A stretch of 64,000 nucleotides of DNA from Amoebophrya sp. A120 (lineage: Eukaryota > Sar > Dinophyceae > Syndiniales > Amoebophryaceae): contig CAJINV010000002.1 in NCBI GenBank assembly GCA_905178155.1, positions 13,088,480 to 13,152,479 on the forward strand. Reading direction: 5' to 3'. Within the stretch, counting starts at the first letter, position 1, and the number at the start of each line of letters is the position of its first letter. This document shows, one piece after another, positions 1-10,686 of this stretch. The translations under genes and the position numbers were made by a program. Below the pieces are notes generated by a model. The model saw only the letters and a list, made by a program, of their open reading frames with translations. It ran no database searches and was not told the DNA's origin.

Positions 1-259
1 CTGCAAAAGGGGGCAGACGTAATAGTCGTGGCCGCACTTTGATGCTCTTGTATTCCTGTTTTTCTGCAAGTAGAAGAGATGGATAAGCATGGCATAGCGC
101 ACCAGCTTTTTTTTCTTTTCCTGCCAGTATCGTTCTTCTCAGAGCTTCTAACAAGTCTCTGCAACCACGGGTGAAAATACGGCTCGGCGCCCATGAGAAA
201 GCCATTCGCGTGAGAGAAACAAGATTTTTTATTTCATACACGTTCCGGGCCCGTTGCAG

Positions 260-580
260 TTGGCCGTTCAGCTTCTAGAGATCAGCAAGGTGGCAGCGCG
301 GATAACTGAAATCGTACGCCAGCTTGGGCCGGTGCTGCAGAGGGCTGCTAACACCATGCAAACCGAGCACAAGAAGATTTTCAACTACGTCAAAGACCAC
401 TATGACGCTATGTATAGGACTATAATGCTTCTTGTTACTTCGTTGAGAGGCTGGGCCGCCAGAGCAGGTAGTCATGCCCAAATACGTATCATACAGATGA
501 TGCTCCGGTGGGTTGTCTTCTCCCTTTTGACTCTTCCAGCAATCAGATCAATGGCAATTGCGGCATCGAAATTATATTGA
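260..580 (+). CDS. Possible 5' exon of the OTU-like gene
   Basis: An open frame follows a CAG acceptor at 257-259 and reads as an amphipathic helical segment (ITEIVRQLGPVLQRAANTM and onward) followed by a hydrophobic stretch. It has no obvious ATG, so it would be an internal or leaderless exon. It lies just upstream of the frame starting at 668 and could be joined to it, but I could not fix a donor of matching phase. Function unknown. The end given is the stop codon of the open frame; the true exon end is probably earlier. Confidence 0.35.
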   Translation: MAVQLLEISKVAARITEIVRQLGPVLQRAANTMQTEHKKIFNYVKDHYDAMYRTIMLLVTSLRGWAARAGSHAQIRIIQMMLRWVVFSLLTLPAIRSMAIAASKLY

Positions 581-667
581 AGGCTAGGAGCCAGCATGTC
601 CTGACAACTACAAATTGCTTGAAATTACTCACCTTTCAGGATAAATTGGTTCGGGGGCAGACGACAG

Positions 668-2410
668 GATGAGGACCAGGAGGAGTACGACCAGCGACTT
701 TCCAACAAGTTGCAGGAGAACATTGAAACTCAGAAAAGATGGCCGAAGTGGTCTGCGATCCCTCTGTGGGTCCGAGAAGTGGACGGCGAAACGGTGCAGA
801 CCTACGTAAGATTGCAGTTGCAGAAGGTGCGGTCTTCAACAGGGGATCCGCCGAGCAACCAGCAGGCACCGAGCAGCAGTTCGTCGTCTGGGGACACGCG
901 TGGCAGTTCCCGCGGTCACGGTGCTAACTTCAACGCAACCCAGGGATACCAGGCACAGGTCCAAACTTCCGTCGTAACTGTCAGAGACACGGCCGAGGAG
1001 ATTTCGCAGCGGGCTTCGGGGGTCATGAAGGATTTGATCGAAAACGGAGCGATCATGCCCGCGGTTCAATTTGGCATCGGGCAGTTGAGTAAAAAAATGT
1101 GGCAGTCGTGGGACGACAAACTCGATAATGAACTCCAAATCTTTCGATCAAAAACGCATCAGGCAATGGCGTTCAGCGGCAAGCCGGCGGCCCGGGCGCT
1201 TGTCGCCACGGTGCGTGATGCGGAACGCACCGCGATACTGGCAAAGTTCTCACCAAAGGAGCAGGCCAAGGTGAGGAAGATGCTGCTGCAGCAGGACCTG
1301 GACTCGGCGATGGATGCCGCGGGAGCCCTGGACCGCGGGGAGCCGGCGAGCCTCCACCACATCGGTGCGCTCACTGAAACGCTGCAGCAGCCCGTCGTGC
1401 TCCGCGACGAGAACCAGAATGTGCTCACCACCATCGGCAAGGGCCTCCCTGGTGCTCCGTGCAACGTCACGTATTATAAGGGCGAAAACGGCAAACCCGG
1501 ACACTACGTGGCGACGAATGCAGCCGTGGGGGACGGGTACACCTCCCCCGGAAAGCCTACCGGGAAAAATGCTTGCTTGTTCAATGCGGTGGCGGCGCAA
1601 GTGTATGGGGATCAGGGCAGGGGCGCACAATTGCGGGCCAAGACGGCTGCTCACATTCGGAACAACCCCCAGCGGCTCATGACAATTGCCAGTTCGATTC
1701 GCCGACACAACTTTTATAAGGGCGGCGCGCCGTCGTGCACGCCTGAACCTGGCAATGACCTCTGGAACGCAAACGCTGAGATGAGGACCTCGGTGGCCAA
1801 TCACGTAGTTGCACACGGTAAGGCCGCAGGTCACGATTGGCCACGACCCGATGCAGAAAATATTGATTTGCACTTCAATGTGATGCCTGCGTGGCAGGCT
1901 CATTTTACGTTAAGGTGGGGTGGTGCAAGATACGTTTACGGTGCGAATCCTGCAGATCTGGACGCCTTGCCTATCCTCCCAAATGATATTCGATACCGAC
2001 ACGACGCAAAGGCATTCGCTAAGGCAAAGGCTGCAGGCATAGCAGCGCCGAACGCGGCCCAGGCAAAAGCTGCACTCCAGCACTTTGTCACTTTAGTCCA
2101 TCCGATTGCCAGGACAGCAATCGCTGCAAAGCATGGAGGCGCAGTCGCAAACAATTTCCCCACTCCGGGCCATCTTACAGTCCAGCGGAATGACGACACT
2201 GTAAGAAGTGTCTTTGCTTTGAGTGGCGGCGTCTACGGAGGAACACTTGCTGCCCGCCAAGCATTTGCCGACGAACATAATCGAGTAGTGCTCCCACCCT
2301 TTGATCCGAAAGCTCTGGCTTTAGATCCGCCTCTTGGCGCCCCGGGACCGAAGCCAAAACCGAAGCCTATGCCAAAACCGAAAGGAAAGCCAGCTGGTGG
2401 TGGGGTTTAG
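668..2410 (+). CDS. OTU-like cysteine protease candidate, main exon
   Basis: The frame opens after the acceptor CAG ending at 667 and has no early ATG, so it is probably a 3' exon. The N-terminal third is polar and serine-rich. The middle contains a segment GKNACLFNAVAAQVYGDQG followed by LRAKTAAHIRNNP, which resembles the OTU deubiquitinase core (Asp-Gly-x-Cys-Leu-Phe, then a helix ending in an LR...IR..P pattern). The candidate nucleophilic cysteine codon is 1574-1576. The usual Asp two residues before the Cys region is Lys-Asn here, and I could not identify a convincing catalytic His, so activity is doubtful. The C-terminus is a short Pro-Lys-Gly-rich tail (2340-2410). If it is an OTU enzyme it would remove ubiquitin or a related modifier. 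It could also be an inactive fold relative or an unrelated protein. Confidence 0.5.
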   Translation, partial: DEDQEEYDQRLSNKLQENIETQKRWPKWSAIPLWVREVDGETVQTYVRLQLQKVRSSTGDPPSNQQAPSSSSSSGDTRGSSRGHGANFNATQGYQAQVQTSVVTVRDTAEEISQRASGVMKDLIENGAIMPAVQFGIGQLSKKMWQSWDDKLDNELQIFRSKTHQAMAFSGKPAARALVATVRDAERTAILAKFSPKEQAKVRKMLLQQDLDSAMDAAGALDRGEPASLHHIGALTETLQQPVVLRDENQNVLTTIGKGLPGAPCNVTYYKGENGKPGHYVATNAAVGDGYTSPGKPTGKNACLFNAVAAQVYGDQGRGAQLRAKTAAHIRNNPQRLMTIASSIRRHNFYKGGAPSCTPEPGNDLWNANAEMRTSVANHVVAHGKAAGHDWPRPDAENIDLHFNVMPAWQAHFTLRWGGARYVYGANPADLDALPILPNDIRYRHDAKAFAKAKAAGIAAPNAAQAKAALQHFVTLVHPIARTAIAAKHGGAVANNFPTPGHLTVQRNDDTVRSVFALSGGVYGGTLAARQAFADEHNRVVLPPFDPKALALDPPLGAPGPKPKPKPMPKPKGKPAGGGV

Positions 2411-4246
2411 GAGGCGTCCATCACACCAATAACCTGTTAGTTTGAATGACGCCGTCGTTGGAAAGCAGCGCATCGGAGATTTAGCCGCCTGGCCCTGAAT
2501 TTCTATCGTGCATTGTGGACGCATGTCAGAGCCACTAGGAATTCATGCAAGTCTTAGCTCAAGACGAGCGACAGCTTCCCCTGCTGAAAAAAATCCGTTC
2601 GCTCAGGTGAGAACAAAGTGGGCTGCGACTTTCGACGATGCCGACAGTCTTGTCTTCGATATGATTTGGCAGAAAGAAAGGCACTTCTGCTGTTTGCCAC
2701 GAGCTATCGATAGAAACTTTGATCCCGGTTGAGCCTGTGTTTTTTATGAGGATTGATCCACAGTGTGCTTCTTACTAAGAAAGTATTTTTGTCGTCACTG
2801 CAACATTTTTATTAGAAATTGAAATACATATAGCAGCATCGACTTCAAAACCTTCTTCCGAAAAAATGCCGTGTACTCCGTGTATTTTTTCGATCCACAT
2901 AATTCCCCTTCCTGGGATTAGTTTACCATAGTTTTAAAATCCTCTGGATAATTATTCAGATATATTCATTCTGGCTGCGCGGTAGATTCTTATTCAAGTA
3001 TGTCGATAGTAAGAAATACAGCCACTTTTCCGGATTGTTTGGCTGCGTGGGTTATTTTATTTCTGTAGATTGTGTATGATATCGATATGAACATTCTGGG
3101 CACGCATTCAAAAGAAGAACAGGCATCAAAAAATAGATATTTGCCCCTTTCCGGATGTTTCGAGGCACATTGCTATTGACGTCCTTGAGCAAGCAGTCAC
3201 GCTTTGTGGAAAATGATAAAACATGTAAAATGAAAAGATGAGAAGTCGTTTCGTCCGCGCGTCAATAGGTGACATCTTTGAAAGTTTCGAGCGTTTTCAA
3301 TCGACATTTGATGACATTTACGTTTCGACCATGCACCGGACGTGTACTCTCACAGATGAAGGTGTGGAAAATGTCTATGAAAGTGTAGCTACGTCACTAC
3401 AATGCTTCAACAGGTCTGTGATTTACGAGCATGATGCATTCGTGAGTCATTCACTCGTCAGCGCAAGAAATGTAAAGCAGCCCTGAAAAAAAGAAAAACG
3501 CAGACATTGCTGGGGAGACGCAGTTTTCTCTTACACTCAAGGATTCGCAAATATGTTCGGGAGCAGCAATTACACTGATATATCATAAGGCAAAATCAAG
3601 GAACACAGAGCGGCCAGCCAGTCATTTTCACCTGAGCAAAAATTACACCTCGCGAAATGGATCTGCAAAAAAGCCGAGGATACGTGCGCCTTTCATCCAG
3701 ATTATACGCTGTGAAAACATCTAGGTCGAATGCATAACATTAATGCTCATGTTCGCGCGAAGAAATGACAAAAGATGCAAAGAAACCGGAGCTCAGATCA
3801 AAAGGGCGGACAGCGTCAGTAATTACGCTCACCAAAGAGGACTAGAAATTAAAGGAACATTTTTTTCGTCATTTATGCAAACCCAGGCGATGCATTTGGA
3901 GCAATTTTTCAACCGAATAAGTTATTTGCTAATGATGTATCATTCATTGTACTACTTAATCATGATGATAGTGAGCACTGCCATGGAGCGCGCCTCGGCA
4001 TGTTTCAAGCTCGCTTTTTTTTCCAAATTTGTTCGGAAATTGTATCTCTTTCTGCCTATGTGCATCTTTCGGAAGATAGTGAGAGCAAGAAGAAGCGAAG
4101 CTAGTGTGTAGATGAAATTGAATTTGTTGTTTCCATTGGTGACGCTTCGAAATTTTTTCAAACCGAGGTTTTATCCTCACTAGCCTATTCCCGTTCTGGA
4201 GATATAATTGACGCTCATCTCCACAAGTGTCACAAATTATAGTAAG
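2411..4246 (+). other. Intergenic, no gene supported
   Basis: About 1.8 kb of AT-rich sequence with many stops in all frames. Short ORFs at 3238-3486 and 3743-4111 show no recognisable domain, compositional bias or splice context that would mark them as coding. Confidence 0.6.
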
Positions 4247-7027
4247 ATGGGCGATCCCGTTAGAGCGAATCTTCATTTTCCCAATTCCCAAAGCAGTCCA
4301 GAAAGCCGGAAAAAGATGGAATTGTCAATCCGTGATCTCGCAGGAAATCGTTTGTGTGCCGTTCCAGTGGACCAAGACCAGGAGAGTATTCTTCTCCGAG
4401 ATGTGAAAAAAATCGTGGCAGAGATTTCTTGCCGTGGCGGACGCCATAGCATTCTCTTCGGGCAGGGCATTCTAGTTGACCAGAAGGTCTTTGAAGACGC
4501 TTGTTCGAATAGCATGATCACGGAACGACCCCCAGCGCCAAGAAATTTCCAGGAGACCGAGCTAACGCAGGCCGCCGCGGAGCAGTTTGCACGGAAGTAT
4601 ACGACTCAAATCCGAGAGCAGGGTGATGTATCTGAATCGCGGGAAAGTTGCCTCGAATCGCTCGTGTCGGCAGAACCAGTTGCGCTAGCAGCGGATCACT
4701 GCAATGGCCCTCCTGCCGGAAGTCAATGTGCCCCGGAACCCGACGAACACGAAATGAACAAATGCATCGTGAGGGATGGGCGCTTTCCAGTTCCGTTGCG
4801 GAGGGAGGACGGGCAGCGAGTGACGGAGATCCAAGTTGTATTCGACAGTCGTGCGGAGGAAGCGTTTCGCTGCGCCCGTCGCCGCCTTGAGAAGACTAGT
4901 GCGTCTGAGCAGAACGAGTTCTTGCGGTATTCGGAGTGGCAGTCATGTTCCCAATTTATTGACGACCTTCAGGTAGTTGCCCATCACGAAGTAGCGGACG
5001 ACTTACAGACCGACCGCGATCTCCCGGAAGAGTTAGACGAGAGGACGCATATAGTCTGTTGCTGCTGCAGATACAAATTGCAGGAAGGGGAGCTGCCGTG
5101 TCTCTGCGAGCAATTAACTGACATATATCCTCCCGGGGTAGACTCAAACTTCGGCACGTGCGATTTCGAATTTCGCGAGGCTTTGGTCAAGCTTGCAGTC
5201 GGGTCATCTTTAGAGTGGGATCCGTGTTCGAACCCGCAAGCAATAGAGATGGGAAGTACTGCGTCTCTTTTTCGATCAAGCAGGGACCTCACTCTGTTGG
5301 CATGTAGCATTAATGGCCTAGCGCTTCGCTACGCGACCCCAGTTTTACGCAAGGACTCGGATTTAGTCCGGGTTGCAGTGTCCAGGGATTGGCGATCTTT
5401 ACGCTTCGCAGATGTACTCCTAAGATCCTCGCTGGAGTACGAGGACATTGCTGAGTGTGCAATCAGGCAAAACGGATGGGCCTACAAGTATCTTCGAGGC
5501 GACCTTCAACACAGTATTTCCATGATCAAGCTAGCCGTGGAGCACAAACCGTGGTGTCTCCGTTGTGTTCCTGCGGAAGTGCGGGCTTCATCTGCCGAAA
5601 TACTTGCGAGAGCTGCAGCAACGGACGGAGTTCCCGCACTAAAATTTTGCGCGCAGCGCCTGCAAACAAAGCAATTGCTGCAAGTGGCGGTGAAGTCGAA
5701 TGGACTAGCGCTGAAGTATTGTTTGCCCGAGCTTGTTGATAGTAGTATTGTGGAGCTCGCTGTGCTGGAAAATCCATACGCTCTTCGGTTCGTAACAGAC
5801 GAAGCACTCAGAAGTGACGCTGGCATCCTACTGAAACTCCTTCGCGGTCCGAGCCCGATGCTGCGAGCTTCTTGGCATTTTCCATGGAAAGGAACGACAG
5901 ATAGCTTAGCTCTTGGCTTTGGGAGCAGGCACTGTGTACCACAAACCGGGGGAAGTCCTTCAATTTTTCCACTCCCATTTTTTTCCGCCAAAGATAGAAG
6001 TGGCTCGTCACAGTCTTGCGGCGACGAACTCGCTAGTGAGAGCGCGGCTTGTTCTGAACACAAATGCACGCCTTCCTGCGGTTGTTCCGCGTGTTTGCTC
6101 GCTAGTACAAAGTGGAATCGCACGCCAGCCCGATTTTCGAAATGTTTGCGAGCTACCACAAATGAAACGGTGAGGCGACACGCATGTCTCTTGCAGCGGT
6201 ACATTCAAGTCGCCGACTTCTGTGGAGATGGAGAGCACATCTGTAACGCAGTTTGCCACCGGCAGGGGCACTTCTACCCCACTACTGACGAGTTTACTGA
6301 GAGCAATGATGTTCTCACAGCGCACTTCGAGAACCTGCAGGAGGAAGAGTTCGCTTCAGTTCCAGAGGATCTTCCTGCCTTAATCCTACAGAAAGGGAAG
6401 CAAGCTGATCTCTGCGATAACACGGAACTCATTCGCCAGTGCGTCAAGCTTGACGGACTTTGCCTCGAGCACGCTAGTCTCCGACTCCGTTGTGATCGCG
6501 AAATCGTCCGAGAGGCAGTCGCTCAAAACCATGACGCGCTGCTTTTTGCAGAAGGTGACCTGCGTCGAGACCCAGAATTTATTGTGGAACTTATGGAACA
6601 CGCGTGCGCAGGTTCGTTTTGGAACGCAGACAAGGAAACTGTGCAGGATGTTTTACTTCTCGGACGCGCCGGCAGGGATCTCTCGTTACGGGCCTTTCGC
6701 GCACGGCCCTGCCTCCTGGAATTTGCGCAGCCAGAATTCAAGAAGGATTCCGCTATCGCTGAAGCGGTGTTGGCTCTTGATGGCACAGCCCTGCGGTTTT
6801 TGGATCCTCTTTTTCAACGCGAAAGGCGCTTCGTGCATCTTGCGATGACAGCTGGCGGTTGTCTCGATCACGCCGCGGAGTCGCTGCGACACGACGATGA
6901 ATATGAAAATCAATTCCGTTTCAGTGTCCTTGTCGGTTGTGAGGAAATTTTTCTCATCACCCTCTTGCCGCAAAGTTTTTCGTATGCAGAAGCAACATAC
7001 GTCCCTCGTGCGGTACGATGGACGTAA
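4247..7027 (+). CDS. Ubiquitin-like / DUF4116 repeat protein, exon 1
   Basis: The first in-frame ATG is 4247. Residues about 25-85 (4320-4500) look ubiquitin-like: a beta strand, a DVKKIVAEI helix, then ...SILFGQGILVDQ, as in many dinoflagellate DUF4116 proteins. Two blocks of DUF4116 repeats follow, at about 5285-5880 and 6415-6910. Each unit of about 45-50 residues has the pattern D..hV..AV..NG.AL.ya...LR.D. Examples are LLQVAVKSNGLALKYCLPEL and IAEAVLALDGTALRFLDPLF. Between them are Cys-rich stretches (CCCCR near 5059, CTPSCGCSAC near 6064) that could bind metal. DUF4116 has no known biochemical role; the repeats probably act as an interaction scaffold. The terminal TAA (7025-7027) sits inside a good donor, AC|GTAAGG, at 7024, so the protein probably continues into the exon at 7338. 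Most of the 5' flank is non-coding. Confidence 0.75.
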   Translation: MGDPVRANLHFPNSQSSPESRKKMELSIRDLAGNRLCAVPVDQDQESILLRDVKKIVAEISCRGGRHSILFGQGILVDQKVFEDACSNSMITERPPAPRNFQETELTQAAAEQFARKYTTQIREQGDVSESRESCLESLVSAEPVALAADHCNGPPAGSQCAPEPDEHEMNKCIVRDGRFPVPLRREDGQRVTEIQVVFDSRAEEAFRCARRRLEKTSASEQNEFLRYSEWQSCSQFIDDLQVVAHHEVADDLQTDRDLPEELDERTHIVCCCCRYKLQEGELPCLCEQLTDIYPPGVDSNFGTCDFEFREALVKLAVGSSLEWDPCSNPQAIEMGSTASLFRSSRDLTLLACSINGLALRYATPVLRKDSDLVRVAVSRDWRSLRFADVLLRSSLEYEDIAECAIRQNGWAYKYLRGDLQHSISMIKLAVEHKPWCLRCVPAEVRASSAEILARAAATDGVPALKFCAQRLQTKQLLQVAVKSNGLALKYCLPELVDSSIVELAVLENPYALRFVTDEALRSDAGILLKLLRGPSPMLRASWHFPWKGTTDSLALGFGSRHCVPQTGGSPSIFPLPFFSAKDRSGSSQSCGDELASESAACSEHKCTPSCGCSACLLASTKWNRTPARFSKCLRATTNETVRRHACLLQRYIQVADFCGDGEHICNAVCHRQGHFYPTTDEFTESNDVLTAHFENLQEEEFASVPEDLPALILQKGKQADLCDNTELIRQCVKLDGLCLEHASLRLRCDREIVREAVAQNHDALLFAEGDLRRDPEFIVELMEHACAGSFWNADKETVQDVLLLGRAGRDLSLRAFRARPCLLEFAQPEFKKDSAIAEAVLALDGTALRFLDPLFQRERRFVHLAMTAGGCLDHAAESLRHDDEYENQFRFSVLVGCEEIFLITLLPQSFSYAEATYVPRAVRWT

Positions 7028-7337
7028 GGCACGGTGCCTCATGAGGCACGGTGCCTCATCTCATGCGATTGGCAATACGTAAAGCCACTGTTTTCCTATG
7101 CAAAGCTGTAAGCCTTTTCTGCTCAGGTGCGATTTTGTGTTTGGCATCAGCAGAAGATATCGAGAAATAAGCGCTATCAGTGCGGCGCCCGCTTTGCCTC
7201 TCGCTGACGCGCGGGCGCGCCTCGTGAGAATTATGACGTGCAAAGATTTGTTTATGAGTTGCAAAGACGCGGCATTTGCATTTGAACTGATCCCACGACT
7301 ACTTCTGGCAACAGTCAGCTTCGCAAGAGACCGACAG
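7024..7337 (+). other. Intron of the DUF4116 gene
   Basis: GTAAGG at 7024 and ...CCGACAG ending 7337 give a 314-bp GT-AG intron. The donor leaves two bases of a codon and the acceptor leaves one, so the downstream open frame is entered in phase. The donor is followed directly by a palindromic tandem repeat (7027-7060). Confidence 0.6.
7027..7060. repeat. 17-bp palindromic unit, two tandem copies
   Basis: AGGCACGGTGCCTCATG is followed by AGGCACGGTGCCTCATC. Each unit contains the palindrome GGCAC-C/G-GTGCC. It lies a few bases inside the proposed intron. Confidence 0.85.
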
Positions 7338-8271
7338 AGGTAACGATTACAATTTTCATAAGCCGTTGATTCGAGAACAGATCCTGTCGAATGCTGGAAA
7401 ACTTAGCGCTTTATCTCTGAACGAGCGATACACGGCTCGTCGAAAACTCTTGCCTTATTGGGAACAGACCATGAATCGGACTGCGAATAGAACCTGTGGC
7501 GATCCAGTTCTACTAGAAGCCGCACTACTCCTCGGTATCGCTACTTATAAGCACATCCCATGCGATCTTGATCACGTTCTTACTCCAGCAATGGCACGAT
7601 CCACGCTGAAGGAGCTACGCCGTACATTCGGACTCTTACCTCTCAATCCCCCGCCAAAGCACCTCAGCGACATCCCGTCTTCGATGCAAGGTGATCCCTT
7701 GGTCCAATGCGAATTCTATGTGGAGGCTGTGACTACTCGTCGTCGCAACCTCGAACGAGATACAATTTTCACCGGATTGACTACGACCCAGGCCTTCTGC
7801 CAAACCTTCTTTCTGTACATGGATGTCGAGGACGAAGCTTCGGTGTTCTATTCGTCGAAGGAGGACGCGGAGGAGTACGCGCTCTGGACGCTGCAACGAG
7901 CTCCCTGGGGCGCAGAAGTGTACTTCCTGTTTCCGAACTCCGTCCGCGATTCTGCAAAAATTCAAGACGCGTTTTTTCAGTTGTGTGGCGAACCGCTTGA
8001 AATCGGAAATTTGGTTGGCTTTACTTTGATGCATTGCGCGGAGCTCACGAGAAAAAGGTGTACGACATTAGAAGGAGAATGGTCTAAATATGAGCGCAGC
8101 CGGAAAAGCGGGGTGCCCGAAGTCACCTGGAGAACAACCGGGACCTACAGCCCGGTCGAACAATATCTCCGCTTGCGGTTGCCAGCAGGCCACGAGACCC
8201 CCGAGAAGAGTGCACAGCTTAGCACAGCTGAAGCCCGTAGAGAGATGATGGCTCCGCCACCTTTTGCCTAA
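7338..8271 (+). CDS. DUF4116 gene, exon 2 (C-terminal part)
   Basis: This 310-codon frame has no ATG near its start. The first in-frame ATG (7471) would cut off a segment that reads well as protein (NDYNFHKPLIREQILSNAG). It joins in phase to the donor at 7024. The sequence is helical and charged, with a Trp/Tyr-rich middle and no domain that I recognise. It ends at TAA before a non-coding stretch. The alternative is a separate gene of unknown function. Confidence 0.55.
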
Positions 8272-10686
8272 GTAGTAGTTTCTTCAGCATCCATTGCGCC
8301 TTCCGACCATCCACCGAAAAGATAAGTTGATCAATCGTTCGAGGAAAGAAGTAAGATTTGTGGATTCTACGATCGTCCTGGTTATTGAATAGCAATGGCA
8401 GTACCGTTTTTGAGCGACCTTTTCTGCGCGTTCATATAAAACTGCGCGACGAAAGGGGTGCAACCTGCCTTCTCGACCCCATGCGTGACGTGGATGATTT
8501 TATTGATTTTTTTGAAAGAGAAACCAGCAGATAAGATGAACTTAGTATCAGCAACATGGAATCGTCTACGACGTGACTGAACATTTATCGTGTGCTAGGA
8601 CCAATCTAATAAATAGAAACTGCGCAGCGTATTCATAATTCAGTAACTACTTTCGAAGTATTCAGCAACTACCGATGCCTGGTTTCTGTCGCGCCAAGTT
8701 GAAGGTGACCGGCGCGTCAGAATTCTGTATGATAAGGCGCGCGGACACCCATCAGAAGGTGAATTTCTCCACGTGGAAAATCCTGAACCTGATTTGACGA
8801 AGACAAGATGAAAACGAAGCGAATTGAGGAAAGAAGGTATGCGATTTGTTTTCCACCTTCATTTTGCAGGAGTATCTTCAAGGCGATCAACTTTGCCGTC
8901 AACTCTACTCAGTCGCCAGGTATTAGTTCATCCGTCCCTTCCCTGCAGAGAAAGGAAAAAAGCTCATCACATGCAAAGCTCTTGCCTACGTGAGCACGAA
9001 TGTAAAGCAATAAATCTTCAAGGGTCCTCAGCGCTGGTTTCGCCAGGACCTAGACCTGCAAAAGAGGCACTTTCTCCCACTGTCACACAATTCCATCGGC
9101 AATTTCTCTGGAGTGATCTTTTTCTTTGTAGTTCTCGACTAAAAATACAAACTGCGTAAGTAGCAAAGCCAAAGTTGATCATGCCGCATAATTATAGTTG
9201 CTCCGTCACTCCCTTTCCAGTTCATGCTCATCGTGATCACCGGGTACTTGAATTTGGACAGAGGAAGCTTGCATCTGAATCATGATTTGAAGACTTAGCT
9301 GGCTCTAGAAGTGGATTAGATCTTCATATGTAACCAGTCAGGTCACCGAGCGGTTCTACCGTGCAACGCTAATTGCGCCTCGTCGAAATAAGAAAGCTAC
9401 AGCATAGGATTCACCAAGCAGCTTGCAAACGAAACGATCCCTACAGAAAACACGCCGCAGAAGGTAGAACTGCCTACAGGCGTTCTCAGCAATAGAGCAT
9501 CACCAAACTAAACGTTATTGCTACATACAGGAGTAGACAGCCTATCAAGAGGTAATCGCTTTTGATAGCGCAGGAGCAGGTCGTGGGGGGTATACCCTGA
9601 ATCCGGAAACTCTCTTCCATTGGCTCTGAATATGGAAACAGATCTGAATAAGTAGTGCAATCCCCTTCACGCGCCGGTTGGTGAATTCATAGCTTTGAGC
9701 TCCGTTGACGCCTCGTTGTCGTGTGCTCAGGGCCAGCGAACAGCAGAGTTTAGCAGTGTTTAGGCGTCACAGGCGTAGGAGATGATCTCATCTGAAGCTG
9801 ATCCGGTGCTCCTCCGAAGATCCATAACTGACTCCGCTGTCATCTGCAATTGCTCCGCATCATCAGAGATCCATCGGACACGGAATAAAGGAGAGCTTCC
9901 TCCGCGAAAAATAGCACGTACTAACTTGGGTATCCACGGCGCAGTCTGGAGCTGTCCGCGCCAAGATCAGGATCATCAATTTTTGTGATGTCAATTATAG
10001 GCTGCTCCAGATAATCAAAGCACTCTCCGAAGTTGCACAACGAACAAGCCACGATTGCAACACAATTGCTGTCAGCGACCAAGTACTGAGTCACGGGATC
10101 ACGCACGTTGATCGCGTGATCAGTTGCCGCAGGCACACACGGTCGGCATTTCGTTGCAGGCGCATCGATGCTGTAGCTGTTTCTGGTGGTTCATGATCAC
10201 AAGGAAGATCTCTACCTCTCCTGCCGCTTGCAGCGATGTGATTATTTTCGCATTGGTGGATATCTATGAAAACAACACACTTGAAATTTTTGCAATCATT
10301 CCATGGCATTTCAGGTCCCGCCGCTTTTCCACCTGCCTGGTTCTGTCATCTTTATGACTTACTCTCATATTTATGGAGGTACACAACGCTAGATAGTGTA
10401 GTCTCGAAAAGTCTTCTTGAGGTGTTTGTCTTTCATCCTTCTCCGATCTTCCTGAGTTTAGGATGGCAGGTAGAATTTTTTTTATTTTTGTTTATTAACC
10501 ATCTGCCCCAGACGTGAATTGGAAAGGCGCAGGACTGCATAGTGTTGAAACTCAGCATATTATTGAATACTTGTCTGTTGCCATTTGTCGTGGTATGTGG
10601 GGGGACAAAAAAAGTGCGCATCTTATCAAATATAAGGTGGGGATATTGATGGATAGCTTGTTTATTTCTTCAAAAGCAAAACGACA
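8272..10686 (+). other. Intergenic, no gene supported
   Basis: About 2.4 kb with only short ORFs (longest 111 codons at 8824-9159) that lack protein-like composition. I see no RNA gene or clear repeat. Confidence 0.55.

Noticed and set aside
1250-1903. 217-codon minus-strand ORF opposite the OTU-like exon
   Set aside because: Shadow of a GC-rich coding frame; the + strand frame is longer and has protein-like features.
5506-6204. 232-codon minus-strand ORF
   Set aside because: It is the complement of the DUF4116 coding exon and shows no independent protein-like pattern.
8824-10136. Small ORFs in the 8.3-10.7 kb gap as genes
   Set aside because: All are under 112 codons, with no homology, no consistent splice sites and base composition like intergenic DNA.
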